Shown one piece after another: positions 24,470 to 36,168 of a DNA stretch of 64,000 nucleotides. The position numbers and the translations under genes were made by a program. The stretch is taken from contig MARA01000011.1 in the NCBI GenBank assembly GCA_001792895.1, positions 186,001-250,000 of the forward strand. The letters run 5' to 3'. The first letter of the stretch is position 1. Each line of letters opens with the position of its first letter. The notes under the pieces were generated by a model, which was not told where the DNA came from, made no database searches, and saw only the letters and a program-made list of their open reading frames with translations. Origin of the DNA: Lentinus brumalis. Lineage: Eukaryota; Basidiomycota; Agaricomycetes; Polyporales; Polyporaceae.

Positions 24470-26832
24470 ATGGCCTCAAACTCGACCACCGTGCCCGTGG
24501 ACCCTTTAGCGGCGTTCCCTCATATTCCGGTGGACAATACGCTCGGCGCATGGCTTCTGGGTGTCGCGGGTAGTCTGCTGTGAGTCGCGTCACTCCCGTG
24601 TATTCGTATCATGGAGGACTTTGTGTTAACCTGCGCCTTGTTAGTCTCAATGGCATGATGTTCCATCAAACGTTCCGGTACTTTCGTCAGTACCCCAAAG
24701 ATCGTGTCTTATTGAAATGTTGGGTGCGTCGCGTTCCGCTGTCGACACGGGGTCTGAGATTCACAAACTGAGCTCGACAGGTGATGGCAGTTGTGTGCGT
24801 ATATCTTGTGCATTGAGCGAGCCGGCGCGTGCTCATTCTGGTCCCCGCAGGGTGCTTGAGACGTTCACCTCGGTCTTGATCATACATACTGCGTGCGTGT
24901 CGTGCATTCTTCTTCTTCAGGCGCGTGAATTGACGCATGCTTTAGATATTTCTACCTCGTGACGAAATATTGGGAGCCGACGTACTTCTTCATACAGCGG
25001 ACTGTTTGGTGAGTACGCTCTCTCCCGCATGCTCCCCTCGCGTACTCATGCATATGTAGGTCAATCAACGTGAGACATGTATATTGCGTTGTACGAGATA
25101 TCCATCCCTGACTGATCTCCCTGCGTAGCTCCTGCCTATTCCAGGAGTGAGTACATCCCCTGCGACTGCCCTTGCCTACTGACGCAATCTCTTCCGCCAG
25201 TCAATTGCTGCGCTGATTTCGCAATTGTAAGCGACTTACCGCTTGTCGTTGCTTCATGCTAACTGAGCGGTTCTAGCTTCTTCGCACGGCGAGTATGGAT
25301 GAGTACGCGAATTCTTCCGCGCGGTTCTGCGAGGCACTAAATCCCCTGCAGTCTCCCCCAAGTTCAAGCCACTAGTCGCAGTCGCAGTACGTCGTATCGC
25401 GTTCATGTGTCTCCAACGCGCGTACTCACCATGCTCCGTAGATTGTGCTCATCTCTGGGAACGTCGGTGAGTGAATTCCTCGCGTTCACTACGCCTTCGC
25501 CTCTCATCCTCCTTGAACGCGCGCTGCTCCGGGGAATTAGGATGCTTCACTGGTACGTTCCCGCGCGTCTCGCTATCTCCGGACGCACGACATTGACTAA
25601 AGCGTGTCGCCGTGTGTTTTCCCCCACCCAGCCCTCTCCGTCAAAATGTACGCCGGCGTCGCTCCCGCCATCTGTCCTTGACATCTGCATTGCTGACATC
25701 GCTTCTTCTTCGCAGGTTCAACTCAAACACCGTGTCTGATTGGCTGGCGTTCTCCGTACGACAAACTTTCCGTCAATTGCTGCTTGGACGCTTGCTGACT
25801 GTGCATACGCATCGTCGCTCTTGGTCTGCTTACCGCCCATCCAGTGGCTTGCATCGGTCGGGTCCTCCATCCAGATGTCAGGGGACTTGATGATGACCGG
25901 TACCCTCATCATCGTTCTCCGCCAGAGCCGGACAGGAATGAACCGGTGAGTTCCAGACGGGGAGAATCTGGGCTCTGGCTCTCTAGTCGGGTGTGGAGCG
26001 GAACACGGACATTAACTGAACGTGTCGCTTGTTGCTTCTAGGACGGACTCGATGCTCGAATTGTTGATCACCTATGCTGTCAGCACCGGTGAGTGCATCT
26101 TCCCACTCTCACCCTCGGCGCCCCGTGCGGTGGCTAAACTGCGTTGTTACCTCACAGGACTCATCACTTGGTGACTATTTACGAAGTCTGTAGAGATGGG
26201 GCCAGTTGGACTGACGGCTCTTTCAGTGTCGTGCACATCCTGAACGTCGCATTCGTGAGTACCCCTACAGATGCAGGATATCTTCGCTGGCTGATGCGAA
26301 ACAATCCCACCAGGCGATCAAGTACCCGGACAACTTCATCTATGCCGCATTGTCGTGTATTCTGACGAAGCGTGCGTTCTCCACCCTTCGTGATCGCCTG
26401 GTATACTCACCCTTACTTTCGCCTCTCCGCAGTGTATGCGAACACGTTCCTCGCAGCGTGAGTCCCCTCGTCGTCGATTACTTCCGCACCAGGCGTTAAC
26501 ATCATCTTCTAGGCTGAACACCCGCAAGTCCTTGGGCGGCCTCGGGGGCTCAGGCAATACCACGACGCCGTACCACGTCGACACTCCACACCGCCCAAAC
26601 GGCGGGCCCATGAACATGCCTGTACGTCGTGTCTTACCTCTTCACCACTGGCACTCGATGCTCACCGATCACCAATCGCTGTGTGCAGTATTCACAGGCA
26701 GCGACGCAGCAGACTGCGATCGAGCTCAAGGTCGTCACGGAGGTGTACCAGAACGATGACGACGACTTGGAGGACCGCCGCCGGGTGACGAAGCGCGGGT
26801 CGATGCGCGGGGACCACATGGACACTCCCTGA
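24470..26832 (+). CDS. DUF6534-family seven-helix membrane protein
   Basis: The 22-exon model is 24470-24579, 24645-24723, 24773-24780, 24851-24892, 24946-25008, 25060-25069, 25129-25146, 25201-25226, 25277-25302, 25352-25386, 25442-25466, 25541-25552, 25632-25647, 25716-25755, 25845-25945, 26042-26088, 26158-26170, 26227-26254, 26314-26371, 26433-26457, 26513-26621, 26689-26832. Total 1035 nt, 344 residues, frame closed throughout. The start PVDNTLGAWLLGVAGSLLL, the motif YPKDRVLLK, LETFTSVLIIHTAYFYLV, RQSRTGMNRTDSML and the LNTRKSLG after the last helix are the hallmarks of this agaricomycete expansion. Seven hydrophobic segments are followed by a polar, acidic C-terminal tail (QNDDDDLEDRRR). 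Function is unknown in the family. The 8-nt exon 3 is the least certain junction, but other canonical sites there break the frame. Confidence 0.82.
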
Positions 26833-28460
26833 CAATGACCGTCCAGCCTGCAGCTCTAGCACCGATTCTGGGCCTCTGATCCTGCTCCTGCTCTCGGGCT
26901 TGGGTATACACGTACATAGTATCTGCCCGCGGCGCGGCGCACCTTTAATCGCTCCCCACCCACATACTTAGTGCTGTTGTGCTGCGCCAACGTCGTTCTC
27001 TCTTCCGTTCGGGCCGCGCCTGTGATATTTGGATTTCGATTCGCGTACATGCGTCGTCCTTTAGAAAGTAGTACAAGGTCGTATCTGCCGCTGGGGTATT
27101 GTATGCCGGTAGAGGCCCTCGTGCTCGTGCTCGTGCACTGCATACTGTACTTAGCTGCACCCGTAATCACCATCGTCGCTCTTTTATTAAAACACTCTCT
27201 TGTCTCGTGTGCGTGTGCAGGCCTTCCGCTTCCGGTGCGCGATGAACCATCTCTTGTACAAAGCACCAGTACCTATGTATCATGATTCCCGCATCGCAAC
27301 GCAGCGCAGCGCAGATAACTAGCATCTACCTCTTCGCCTGAGCCTGAGGCCTAAACGTACGCCTGAACGTTCGTCGTCGTCTTCCATATTCTCTTTCATG
27401 AGCCAGCTTCGGCGGTTCGTATCGCGCGTGTCCGGCTCGCTCGTGGTGTCGGACAGCGTTAACCTGAGTGTCGCCATACTCACGTACCTCACAGTCAGCG
27501 CGACCTTGGATTGTTGCATGCCGGTATCGCATGTACGGCCGGGCACACAGTCGTGTGAAGCAGTCGGGAGTATCAGGATGTTGCGTACCATGAGCCGCCT
27601 GCCAAGGAGCAAGTATGTTTCTTCGATCGCCGCGGCGGACACGGCGTGATCGCGCACCAAGACACAAGTAGCCCCTAAGCCAAGAAGCTGAAGATACGTT
27701 ATAAGCAACTGCCCAGAGCTCGCGAGCAACTTTCCCTCCTCGTCTTCCTCACACCCTCCCAACGTGCTGGACATTGTCCACATTCGCTCCCGCACCCATG
27801 ACCTGCTGCCTTGCGGCTTGCGTTCAAGCTGTCCCACAGAGCCTCAGACGCGAGTGAAACACGGTCACGTGTCGCATATCGCTAGAGCAGACGCGTAACG
27901 GTACCGGTATACCCTCGCGATGCCAGTGCTGGTGAGCTCTGCGACTTCGTTGAGGCCGCCTTGGTCGGCAGAAGCTACGGTAGCTTGAACAGTGCTGAGC
28001 ATGGAGGTAAGCACGCAATAGCACCCTAAAGTTGAAGCCTTGCCTTATATCGACGTGCCTTGCCAGTGATAGATAGATGGCGGTAGCGGTCTGTTGCGAC
28101 CGGGGGGTGATAGTCTCCGGAGTCCCACGCGAGTGAAGCTCAGCTCGATGCTGAGCTCGTTGAGCAGCTCTGCCTGCACAACGTCGCCACGCTGAAGCAT
28201 GGGTAGTGTGCGAAGGGAACAAGCAATGCAGCGACATCAGGGGTTGACTTTGTGCGTACAGCATGTCAATGGGCGGGCGAGGGTCTGGGCGAGGCGGTCA
28301 TACATGGGCGCTCGGGGACCAGAATAGCAAGTACATGCGAGGCAGCGCCCACAAACGTGCCCTCCTCCACTCTCCTTCCCCCGTCTTCTTCTCCTCGCTG
28401 GCCACCCCGACGCTCGACTCCGACACAAACTAACCACATTGGCCACCGCCGACCACCGCC
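26833..28460. other. Intergenic; one unproven ORF
   Basis: 1.6 kb between the DUF6534 and CorA genes, holding their 3' and 5' flanks. The only long frame is on the minus strand at 27319-27837 and is listed separately. Nothing else is supported. Confidence 0.4.
27319..27837 (-). CDS. Hypothetical protein, doubtful
   Basis: An uninterrupted 172-codon frame starting MGQLERKPQGSRSWVRER and ending in a basic tail (LGLRLRRRGRC). No domain, signal peptide or family is recognisable. A middle stretch (LLITYLQLLGLGATCVLV) is hydrophobic enough for one membrane segment. Its length without a stop is somewhat unusual for non-coding DNA here, but the overlapping frame at 27326-27667 is also open, which argues for chance. 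Confidence 0.25.
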   Translation of the reverse strand: MGQLERKPQGSRSWVRERMWTMSSTLGGCEEDEEGKLLASSGQLLITYLQLLGLGATCVLVRDHAVSAAAIEETYLLLGRRLMVRNILILPTASHDCVPGRTCDTGMQQSKVALTVRYVSMATLRLTLSDTTSEPDTRDTNRRSWLMKENMEDDDERSGVRLGLRLRRRGRC

Positions 28461-31012
28461 ATGCCTCGCGAGAACAGCTTCAGCGATGAGGGGCGTTCAC
28501 TCACCCCCGATCCCGAGGAGGGCTTTGCTTCGTCTCCGACTTACGACGGCCCCACCGCAGAGCGACTCCCTGCCCTGACTGGACGTCCATCAATCGAGCA
28601 AACTGTAGCCGAGGCTGCACCGGCCGTTGACTACAAGCCTCACCACTTCCATCTCAAGTCTGACCCTGGCCCGTCTGCCAATCGCCCCACCTCTCCTCGT
28701 AGCAATGGCCCCCCTCAAAGCACTCAGCGTCCGACGTTCGCGACACCAAAAGACCGTTTCCGCGCCACTGTGCGCAAGGTCATGGCCATGAAGCGCACCT
28801 CGTCTTTCATGAGTCGCCGTGGAATCGGCGCCGAGCCTGGTGTCGACCCTCGCCGCGCCTCTGCCTTCCTCAACTACGGCCATATCCGCCAGCAATGTCT
28901 CATCGAGGTCAACGACTACTCCACCATGCGCACCAGCTTCGGTCGCATGACAAACGTCGAGTTCATCCGTCTCCTCGCTGATCCCAACGCAAGCCGTCGG
29001 GAGCCGTGGACCAAGGTTCGCTGGATCAACATTGGTGGGATAAGTTGGGACGTCATCAGTGCCCTGGCGCTCAAGTATGGTGCGTGGTTCATGCCCATCT
29101 CCGCTCTCCGCTTCACAGAGGTGACAACTTTTGACGGGATGAATGAACGCAACTTGCCAATCGGCAGACCTTCACCCCCTTGCGCTCGAGGATGTGCTCC
29201 ACCAGCGTGGCCATGCGCGCTCGAAGGTCGACTACTACCCGCAACACCTCTTCATTCGCATGCTCGTCCACACGCTTGCAAAGGACGACGATGCCTCGTC
29301 GAGCATCTCGCATCTCCCGCGTTCGGAGTCCCCGACAAACATCTCTGATGACGATGACGACGACGACGACTCTGAGTATCAGTTCGGGAAGAGGCCCGGG
29401 GGTTCGTGGACGGCCTCCCGCTCGAGGAAGACGACGAGAAGACAGTGTACGGAAGTACAAATCCATCGCGCCTCTCGACGATGAAGAACGGGGCATCAAT
29501 GCGTCGGCGGTTCGGTCGCGCGGAGCGTGCGGATGTCGAGACCGCCGGCCCCATCCAGAAGCGGTTCGCGGGCGTGGAGGAGGACGACAAGGCCACGAAC
29601 AACGCGCGCAACAGGAAGCTCTTGCGCGAGCTGAAGCGTGGGGACCGGGTCAATGTGAAGATCCAGCCGCTCTGTCTGTTCTTGTTCCGGGACGGGACGG
29701 TCATCTCTATTCACAAGGGTGAGCTGCGACCAAGGTTTTTAACTGCTTCCAGCATCGGAATGCTGACATGGGGGATGCAATTCAGATAGCACACTGAACT
29801 TTACTGCCCCAATCACTGAGCGATTGCGGCAGCGTGATACCGGCCTGCGGACAACAGCGGATCCGTCGTTGCTCATGGAATCCTTGATTGATCTAGGTTC
29901 GTGGCAGTAACTCTCCTGGACTTTCCCACTCGCGCTTACACACTGCGCCGTCTGCAGTCGTCGACCAGGCATTGGAGGTTGTTGAGGAGTACCAGGGCAG
30001 GATATTGAAGATTGAGCAGGCTGTCCTGCTGAAGCCCAGCATGAAAACCGTCCGGCGGCGTGAGGCTTCCTCGTGTTATCTCCTTGTAGCGTGCCATCAG
30101 CTAAATGGGTATATGCAGTGCATATCCTGCAGGGTGATCTCATCCTCCACAAGCGTACACTGGAGCCAATCAAGACCGTCATATATGGCTTGCGCCGATA
30201 TGACCTGGACCGTGTCTTGGCGCTGAGGGAGCGCGTCGACCCCAACGAGAAGGTGGAGGGCTACATGAGCCACAAGGCGAAGATCTACCTTGTGCGTCTG
30301 CCGTTCTTTTCGGACGGACATATGCTGACTATGGTATAGGCCGACGTTCATGACCACATGGAGTACATCCTGACCAGTCTGGATATGATTGCTGGTATTA
30401 CGGAGAACTTGATCAACTACACGTTCAACGTGCGTTCATACCCAAATCCGCGTTATGGCAATCACTAACATCGGCCTCTCGTTAGATGGCGTCGTATGAG
30501 ATGAATGAAGTCATGTACGCATTCTGTCGTCTGTCACACCGCAGACATCGCAGCTGCTAAGGAAGTATTGGCTCACAGGCGTCGTCTGACACTCGCGACC
30601 ATCATCTTCCTGCCACTGACGCTGCTGACCGGCTACTTTGTACGTCCCGGCGCCTTTCGTCACTTGCCTGCTGCTGACCGCTGTTCCACTTATCAGGGTA
30701 TGAACTTCACCCCCATGTGGTCCGTCCAGGAGAACAGCGATCTCCTGTAAGTGTGCTCAGTTCGCCATAGGAGGGCAGATGCTGACCGTTCGGCACCAGC
30801 TTCTGGGAGATTGCAATTCCTGTGATGCTCGTCGTCATCCCGCTCTTCCTGTTCAACGACTTCAAGCGCATGGGCCACTACATCGAGAAGCGGTTGAGGG
30901 GACGCAAGATCAATAAGGTACGTGCCATGTCGCGTGCGATCCCGCATGGTGCGCTTACTGAATTTGACTTGCTGCGACGACTCTGCAGTCCTTCAACTCC
31001 AAGCGCGCATAG
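28461..31012 (+). CDS. CorA-family magnesium transporter
   Basis: Eleven exons: 28461-29079, 29168-29718, 29786-29896, 29958-30059, 30119-30291, 30340-30429, 30486-30514, 30579-30639, 30697-30746, 30800-30917, 30989-31012, about 642 residues. The N-terminal third is disordered and Ser/Pro-rich. The CorA core follows: DLHPLALEDVLH, YYPQHLFIRMLVH, GDLILHKRTLEPIK, DHMEYILTSLDMIAGITENLINYTFN. The first helix is LATIIFLPLTLLTGYF, ending at the GMNF selectivity motif, followed by the second helix IPVMLVVIPLFLF and a basic tail ending in SKRA. An aspartate-rich insert (eight Asp in a row) sits in the cytosolic domain near 29350. One base is missing in the G5 run at 29398-29402; adding it joins PGG to FVDGLPLEED and makes the length a multiple of three. 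Plasma versus vacuolar membrane cannot be decided. Confidence 0.9.
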
Positions 31013-32117
31013 ACCCAGCGCGCATACCTTGAACATCAAGCGAGACCCTCCATTGCTCTTGTATCACGTCTTTCTGTGCGGTTCTGCTGATACCTAGGCT
31101 TCTCCTCGCTACTCTGGTCTGGGCGGACACATCTGGACGGAAGATCACGACTGTTAACACTATTCGCGCCACGGATCTTCTTTCCTTGCGGCTCGGGCGG
31201 GGCTGGCTCCTGCCCTCCACTACCCTGCTTCTTCAATCAAATTCATCTGTCTCATATACACCCGCATACGATATCCTTGTTCAATGTTCATGCTCTCATC
31301 TATCGTCTATCGGGCCCTAGTCCTGTCTCGGCCTGCCTTCAAGTACCTACTTATAAGTATCTCCGACACGTATTATCTGTCGTCGTACTCACGCTCCTTG
31401 CTGTGTTATAACGGACTTATCATAGGAATATAGAAGTTTGTTAATGGACGTTGTAGAGGCGTTGCGACGGCCGGCCAAGGCGAGGAAAGTACGACTGATG
31501 ACACGTTTCGCCCAGGTCTACATGCTCAACGCCAACCTGTCGACCGTGTAATCTGCTCAAGCCTGTCCTTCCTCGGCGACATATTGCGCCAACGTGGAGC
31601 GAAGTCGAACAAGCCCACGCGTCGGAGATGCGGACGGAAAGAGGCACGGTGGTCAGTGCCTGCTGCCTCACCAAAATCACCTTCAGGCTGCAAGCCTCGG
31701 AATTTTGATATCATGGTACCCACAAGACCTTGTCGCTCTGCTATCGCTGCATCAAACTGCCCAAGAGCACCGCTTCGACCCCGTCGGATTGTTCGACATC
31801 ACCCGCGCTCGAGAGTGACTGCGCGGTCCGTGCCTGAGTGGTCAGGGCCCTTCAGGCTACATACGTGGGTGCGATCTACCTGCTCTCGCGAGTTTGGCGG
31901 TCTCACTTAGGGCTGCCGGCACCCGGGCATCGTTGTATTTGCTATTCTACCTGTACGTTGGCGAGTACCAATTTTCCCGACTTGTGTAATCCTCCGAAAA
32001 CTTTTGAGATCATCTGGTGTCGCCAATACATGAAGTCGTTCTGATAAGAGTCTCCGCGTGTTACTTATCCAATTCGCCCCGGCTGCAATACTTCGACAGC
32101 CACCTTGCCAGTAAGCA
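31013..32117. other. Intergenic between convergent genes
   Basis: The tail-to-tail gap between the CorA transporter and oxalate decarboxylase holds both 3' UTRs. No further gene is supported. Confidence 0.5.
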
Positions 32118-34303
32118 TCAGACGGGTCCAACGACGACGTACTTAGTCTTGCTGAAGTGCGAAATTGTCTCATCATCAAGATTCAAGTGAGCCTTCACGA
32201 GGTCAGAAGGGGTGAGCGCGAGCCACTGGTTCGACGTCAGGACGTTTCAACCCCGACTATGCAGCAAGCATTTTACGATACCTGGTTCAGGCTGATGTCC
32301 TGGTATCGATCGGCGTTGAATATTTCAAGAAAGCGTAGTGTCGTGTTGGAGGTGTTCTCGACGTAATGGCCGAAGGAAGCCGGGACGAAGCCTACGTCTC
32401 CCGCCTGGTAGTTGAAGGTCCGAGCATTGCCACCGGAGGCAAAGAGGGTGACGCGGCCGTTCCCTTCACTATTGAACAGCGTTAGCAGCCGGGCATGGTG
32501 CAACGGCGACTATACTTACAGGAAGTATGACCACTCGTCTTGGGTCGGGTGCCAATGAAGCTCCCTGAGATGATATCAGCCATGCATGGACGATGGTTTT
32601 CGCATGAACGTACCTCATGGCACCCGGTTCAACAGTCACCTCCGCGACAGATATAGCGGTGGAGACAGGGAAGGAAGTCGAGTCGACGACCTTCACGGAA
32701 CCTCCGTCCAAGCGGGTCGCGTTCATTTCTGACAGCTTGAAGACGAAAGGGCTCGGAACTTCGCCCTGAGGGCTTGTAACTTGCGCTTCCGAGTCAGCAG
32801 GTGGAGGATCTACAACGTCACAACTGAGCGCGCCGAGGATGCTCTCAGATTGCTGCTATACGCACTGCCGGGAAAGATGTAGAGTTGCTCCGCGGGGATG
32901 TGGTCGAACGCAGAGAGGTTAGTCTTAAAGTTCTTCGCGAGGACTTCCTTCGGGACGTGTGCCAGCCAATCAGTGAGCTACATTTATCGGTCAGTTCACG
33001 CGCTACGCCGCATCAGCATAGCCGAAGCGACGCACCAGGAACGTCGAATCTTCACTGAAGGCACCGTCGTCGAATACCTGTCGCGGGGATGACAACGTGA
33101 ATGACGTGTCTGTTACGAAATTTCGTGGACAGTAAGGTCGCTCACCAGAAGGAATTCTGCTCCATCGGGATCGTCGTTTGTAGCCTGGAGCGAATGCGGG
33201 ATGCCCGGGGGGAAGTACCACAGATCTCCAGTATTCTGTGTCAAAGAAGATACTTAGCGCATGGCGCAGCAGGTCAAGGTAGCACTCGGCGTACCGCGGT
33301 TCCGAGGAAATTTTGGCCGTCGCTATTGATGGCTGTCACTTGAACGCCTCCCTGCACACGCAGGATGTCAATGCCTATCCTAGAGGACTGACTTGTTCGC
33401 TTGCCTTGATCACATATGCCCACTGCATGGATCGGGTTCGGTCAGTCTGCTTCGCGAAAGGCTGGAAAGCACCACGAGCGCACCTCGGCCGTCTTGTGCC
33501 AATGAAGCTCCCTGTTCCCAGTATTCTATGAGCGTGCTGGATCGACGCACGCATTATATACATAAAAACTTACCTTATGGCACCAGCTTTGAGCCGCATA
33601 TTCACGCCAGCCATGGCTATGAGTCGGTGGCTGGTTAGGTTATCCATGTCCACTGAAACTCGTACGAAACTCACATTTGGCGATAGGCATGACGTCGACT
33701 GCATCATGACCATCTCAGCGGTACGGACGGATACCGAAGCTCGGTGAGCTTACCGTTCTGCTGACGGGCCCAGCCACCTGTCTGAAGTCGATTGTGACTG
33801 AGCGCGAACGGCCACTTGGCGTTAGGCCTGCGGTCGATGCGTATCAAACAAATGGCATAGGCTGAGGTGTGAATGTTTACTCACACACTTCCAGAATCTG
33901 TGGTCGGTGGGGCGACTAGGTCGGGATTTTGCAGGGCGATAGGCACGTTCTGTGGTTCCAGAATGGGTGCACCCAGTCGGTGACGGATAGGTTGAGGGTC
34001 TACGTCTGAATCCTCCGTCCACAGCGGGCCATTTTGCTGATCGCTGGCAAACGACACAGTCACGGTCGCGGTGACAGCGGATACGACCTGCGAAGCCGGG
34101 AAAAGCGTCGGGGAGCTCTCAGAAACGAATTCGCTGGATACCGCGGAGCTAGGGGACGCGCCGGAAGCCCTGGACTCCGCCACATGATTGTCCGAGGACG
34201 CCGCGCGTTGGACAAGCCCTGGTAACAAGCACACAGGTGCAGCGAGAGCGTATGTCGCGAAGAGAACGGCACAGGCGATGGCTGTGGCTGCGAAGGTGAG
34301 CAT
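32118..34303 (-). CDS. Oxalate decarboxylase, secreted bicupin
   Basis: Converts oxalate to formate and CO2 with Mn; in wood-decay fungi it limits extracellular oxalic acid. Fourteen exons on the minus strand: 34303-33885, 33827-33754, 33698-33675, 33616-33574, 33511-33484, 33422-33405, 33351-33295, 33235-33146, 33077-33036, 32977-32866, 32809-32614, 32564-32520, 32468-32282, 32225-32118, 480 residues with no frame break. A signal peptide (FAATAIACAVLFATYALAAP) opens it. Cupin 1 has ELHWHKTAEWAYV and PGIPHSLQ; cupin 2 has ELHWHPTQDEWSYFLEG and FGHYVEN, so the HxH...E...H metal ligands are present in both. FSEDSTF matches the SENST lid of bacterial OxdC, including the catalytic Glu, which favours decarboxylase over oxidase. 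The 18-nt exon 6 is followed by an intron with a GC donor (AAG/GCAAGC). Confidence 0.93.
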
Positions 34304-34360
34304 GCTGGGAATCTGACGAGGGTGGTGATTGGGAATGAGATGGTCGGAACAAGTCGGTCA

Positions 34361-34367
34361 TTATATA
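34361..34367 (-). promoter_or_regulatory. TATA box of oxalate decarboxylase
   Basis: On the minus strand, CCAATGGGTATATAATG reads towards the gene about 60 bases before the start codon, combining a CCAAT word and a TATA box. Confidence 0.6.
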
Positions 34368-36066
34368 CCCATTGGAACGTCCGAAGGACAAAAATACACG
34401 AGCATAGACGGTGCGGCAACCTTGTCTCTGTCGAAAGTTAAGTAGTCAATGGGATGTAGTCGATCGGATTGAGGCCCGTTGAAGAATCACTCATTGGCCG
34501 GGCATGCCGAGCTGCACCGCGAAGATCCGCAGAAGGGAAGTGGTCTGCGTAGAGCAGTCAAGGAGCAGGCACAAAAGCTGCATACAATGAGTAAGTGTAT
34601 TTACTAGAGGTGCCGTATGAGCTAGACTCCAGAATACTCACCGGACAGCATCACATCTACACGACTGCGCCGACCGCATGGCATCCCGGGCCCGTGCTGG
34701 CAGTACTTAGTATACTTATGATGCTCAGTCGCATTCACTTAAGGCTAGACAGGCCATCGTACAGTGAGTAAGTAGCTCCGAGCCTCGCAAGCTGGCTCTA
34801 GAGTTGCATACCGTAATTGCGATATGAGCTTACCAATTGACGTCCTGTAAGATCAATGTTCAGCAGTACGAGGCTACATAGCAATCTGAAGTACCTACAT
34901 GCCCTATACTTAGTGTCTCGGTCATCAATTGTCATCGATGACGGACAGTCGGGAGGATGAGTGGCGGATGGTCGCTGGGATCTATTCATGACTATGTATA
35001 GGCAGTGTCACGGGCTGTCACGGCTGCGCAAACGCTGTAGCGCACGAGCGTCTCGGCGGGGCCGTGAGTGCGTTTTCCTCGTCGCGACCCGCTTCCATCA
35101 TGTTTCGTACGACACTCAAACTCTTCAATCTGCGCTGGAAGTTGTTGCTGAGATTTGTATGAGCTCATTTGCCATTACTTGGAAGACTGTCACCTCGTAC
35201 AAGTTCGAAAAGCCGGACTCCACTGCATCGTCATGCCACTGATTAAGTATGCTCAAATGTTCACTGCTATGAGGTTTAGTATGCCAACTACTCTAGAGTT
35301 CAACATGACTCCGTCTATCGTCCCCGGCGGGTTCATTGGTGGCGATCTGGGTTCTTATTACTTACTGCCAGACTCCCTATGACTATGCGTCGGTCGTGCT
35401 TACCTTCCCATTTAGTTGCATGCGCCGCCATTTGCATATGACACGAGCAAGCAACGGTCCCGCTGGGTCCTGTACGGCACGGCGCTGCATTTTTCTCAAT
35501 GTGTGGTATGTCTTGTCGCCTCGAATGTGCTTCAGTTAACGTGTGTTGCAGTACCCGTTGCATCGCACGCGATGCACTATGCTTACTCAAGTTGCGCACG
35601 GCTCGGTATGTGATCGCAGCGCGCTGTGTAACCACGGCCGACATCCGCTGTGAACTGATCATCCACAGTAACTATATCACCTACTTACCGCTGGCAGAAG
35701 TATGGCATCTCAACATCTCCGCGCCTCTGTTCCCTCGGACTGCTCGGAACCGTTGTATCGGCACGTCCTCCAGATCCGGATGAGTGCAAACCCGGACCGC
35801 GCCGGTGAGTGTTCGCAGACTCACTGATCGTGTCGTTGTCGAAGCTTGACGTGGGTGACAGTTCTTAGTACTTACTGCCGCCACTCTGAGCCCGTCGTCA
35901 AGCAGATGACCAGGAATAGCCACTTATAATGCGGTTCACATTGGAAGATGGTCGCCGACCAATGGCATGCTATGCCAGCGCCGGGGCTCCCGACAGTGCG
36001 TTGCACTGTGGGTACCTGTGAATCACATCCTGGTGTCGTAACCTACTTCCTGCGCGTAGAGCGTAG

Positions 36067-36072
36067 TATAAA
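36067..36072 (+). promoter_or_regulatory. TATA box of the 36169 gene
   Basis: TATAAA lies 97 bases before the ATG and is followed by a CT-rich tract. Confidence 0.5.
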
Positions 36073-36168
36073 GTCGCGCAGGCAACAGGAATCCACCCCG
36101 TTCCCGGTCTCGCTACTATTCCTCTCACTTTTGTCCAGCCCGGTGCTGTTTCGTTCCAGATATTCACG

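Larger units (their letters stand above)
34304..36168. other. Intergenic between divergent genes
   Basis: 1.9 kb between oxalate decarboxylase and the 36169 gene. Apart from the two core promoters at its ends, I see no gene. Words like GTACTTAGT/TACTTACTG recur near 34700, 34910, 35360 and 35870 without forming a clear repeat unit. Confidence 0.45.

Noticed and set aside
29340..29380. (GAC)n tract as a microsatellite of interest
   Set aside because: It encodes an aspartate run within the CorA cytosolic domain; such acidic runs are common and in frame.
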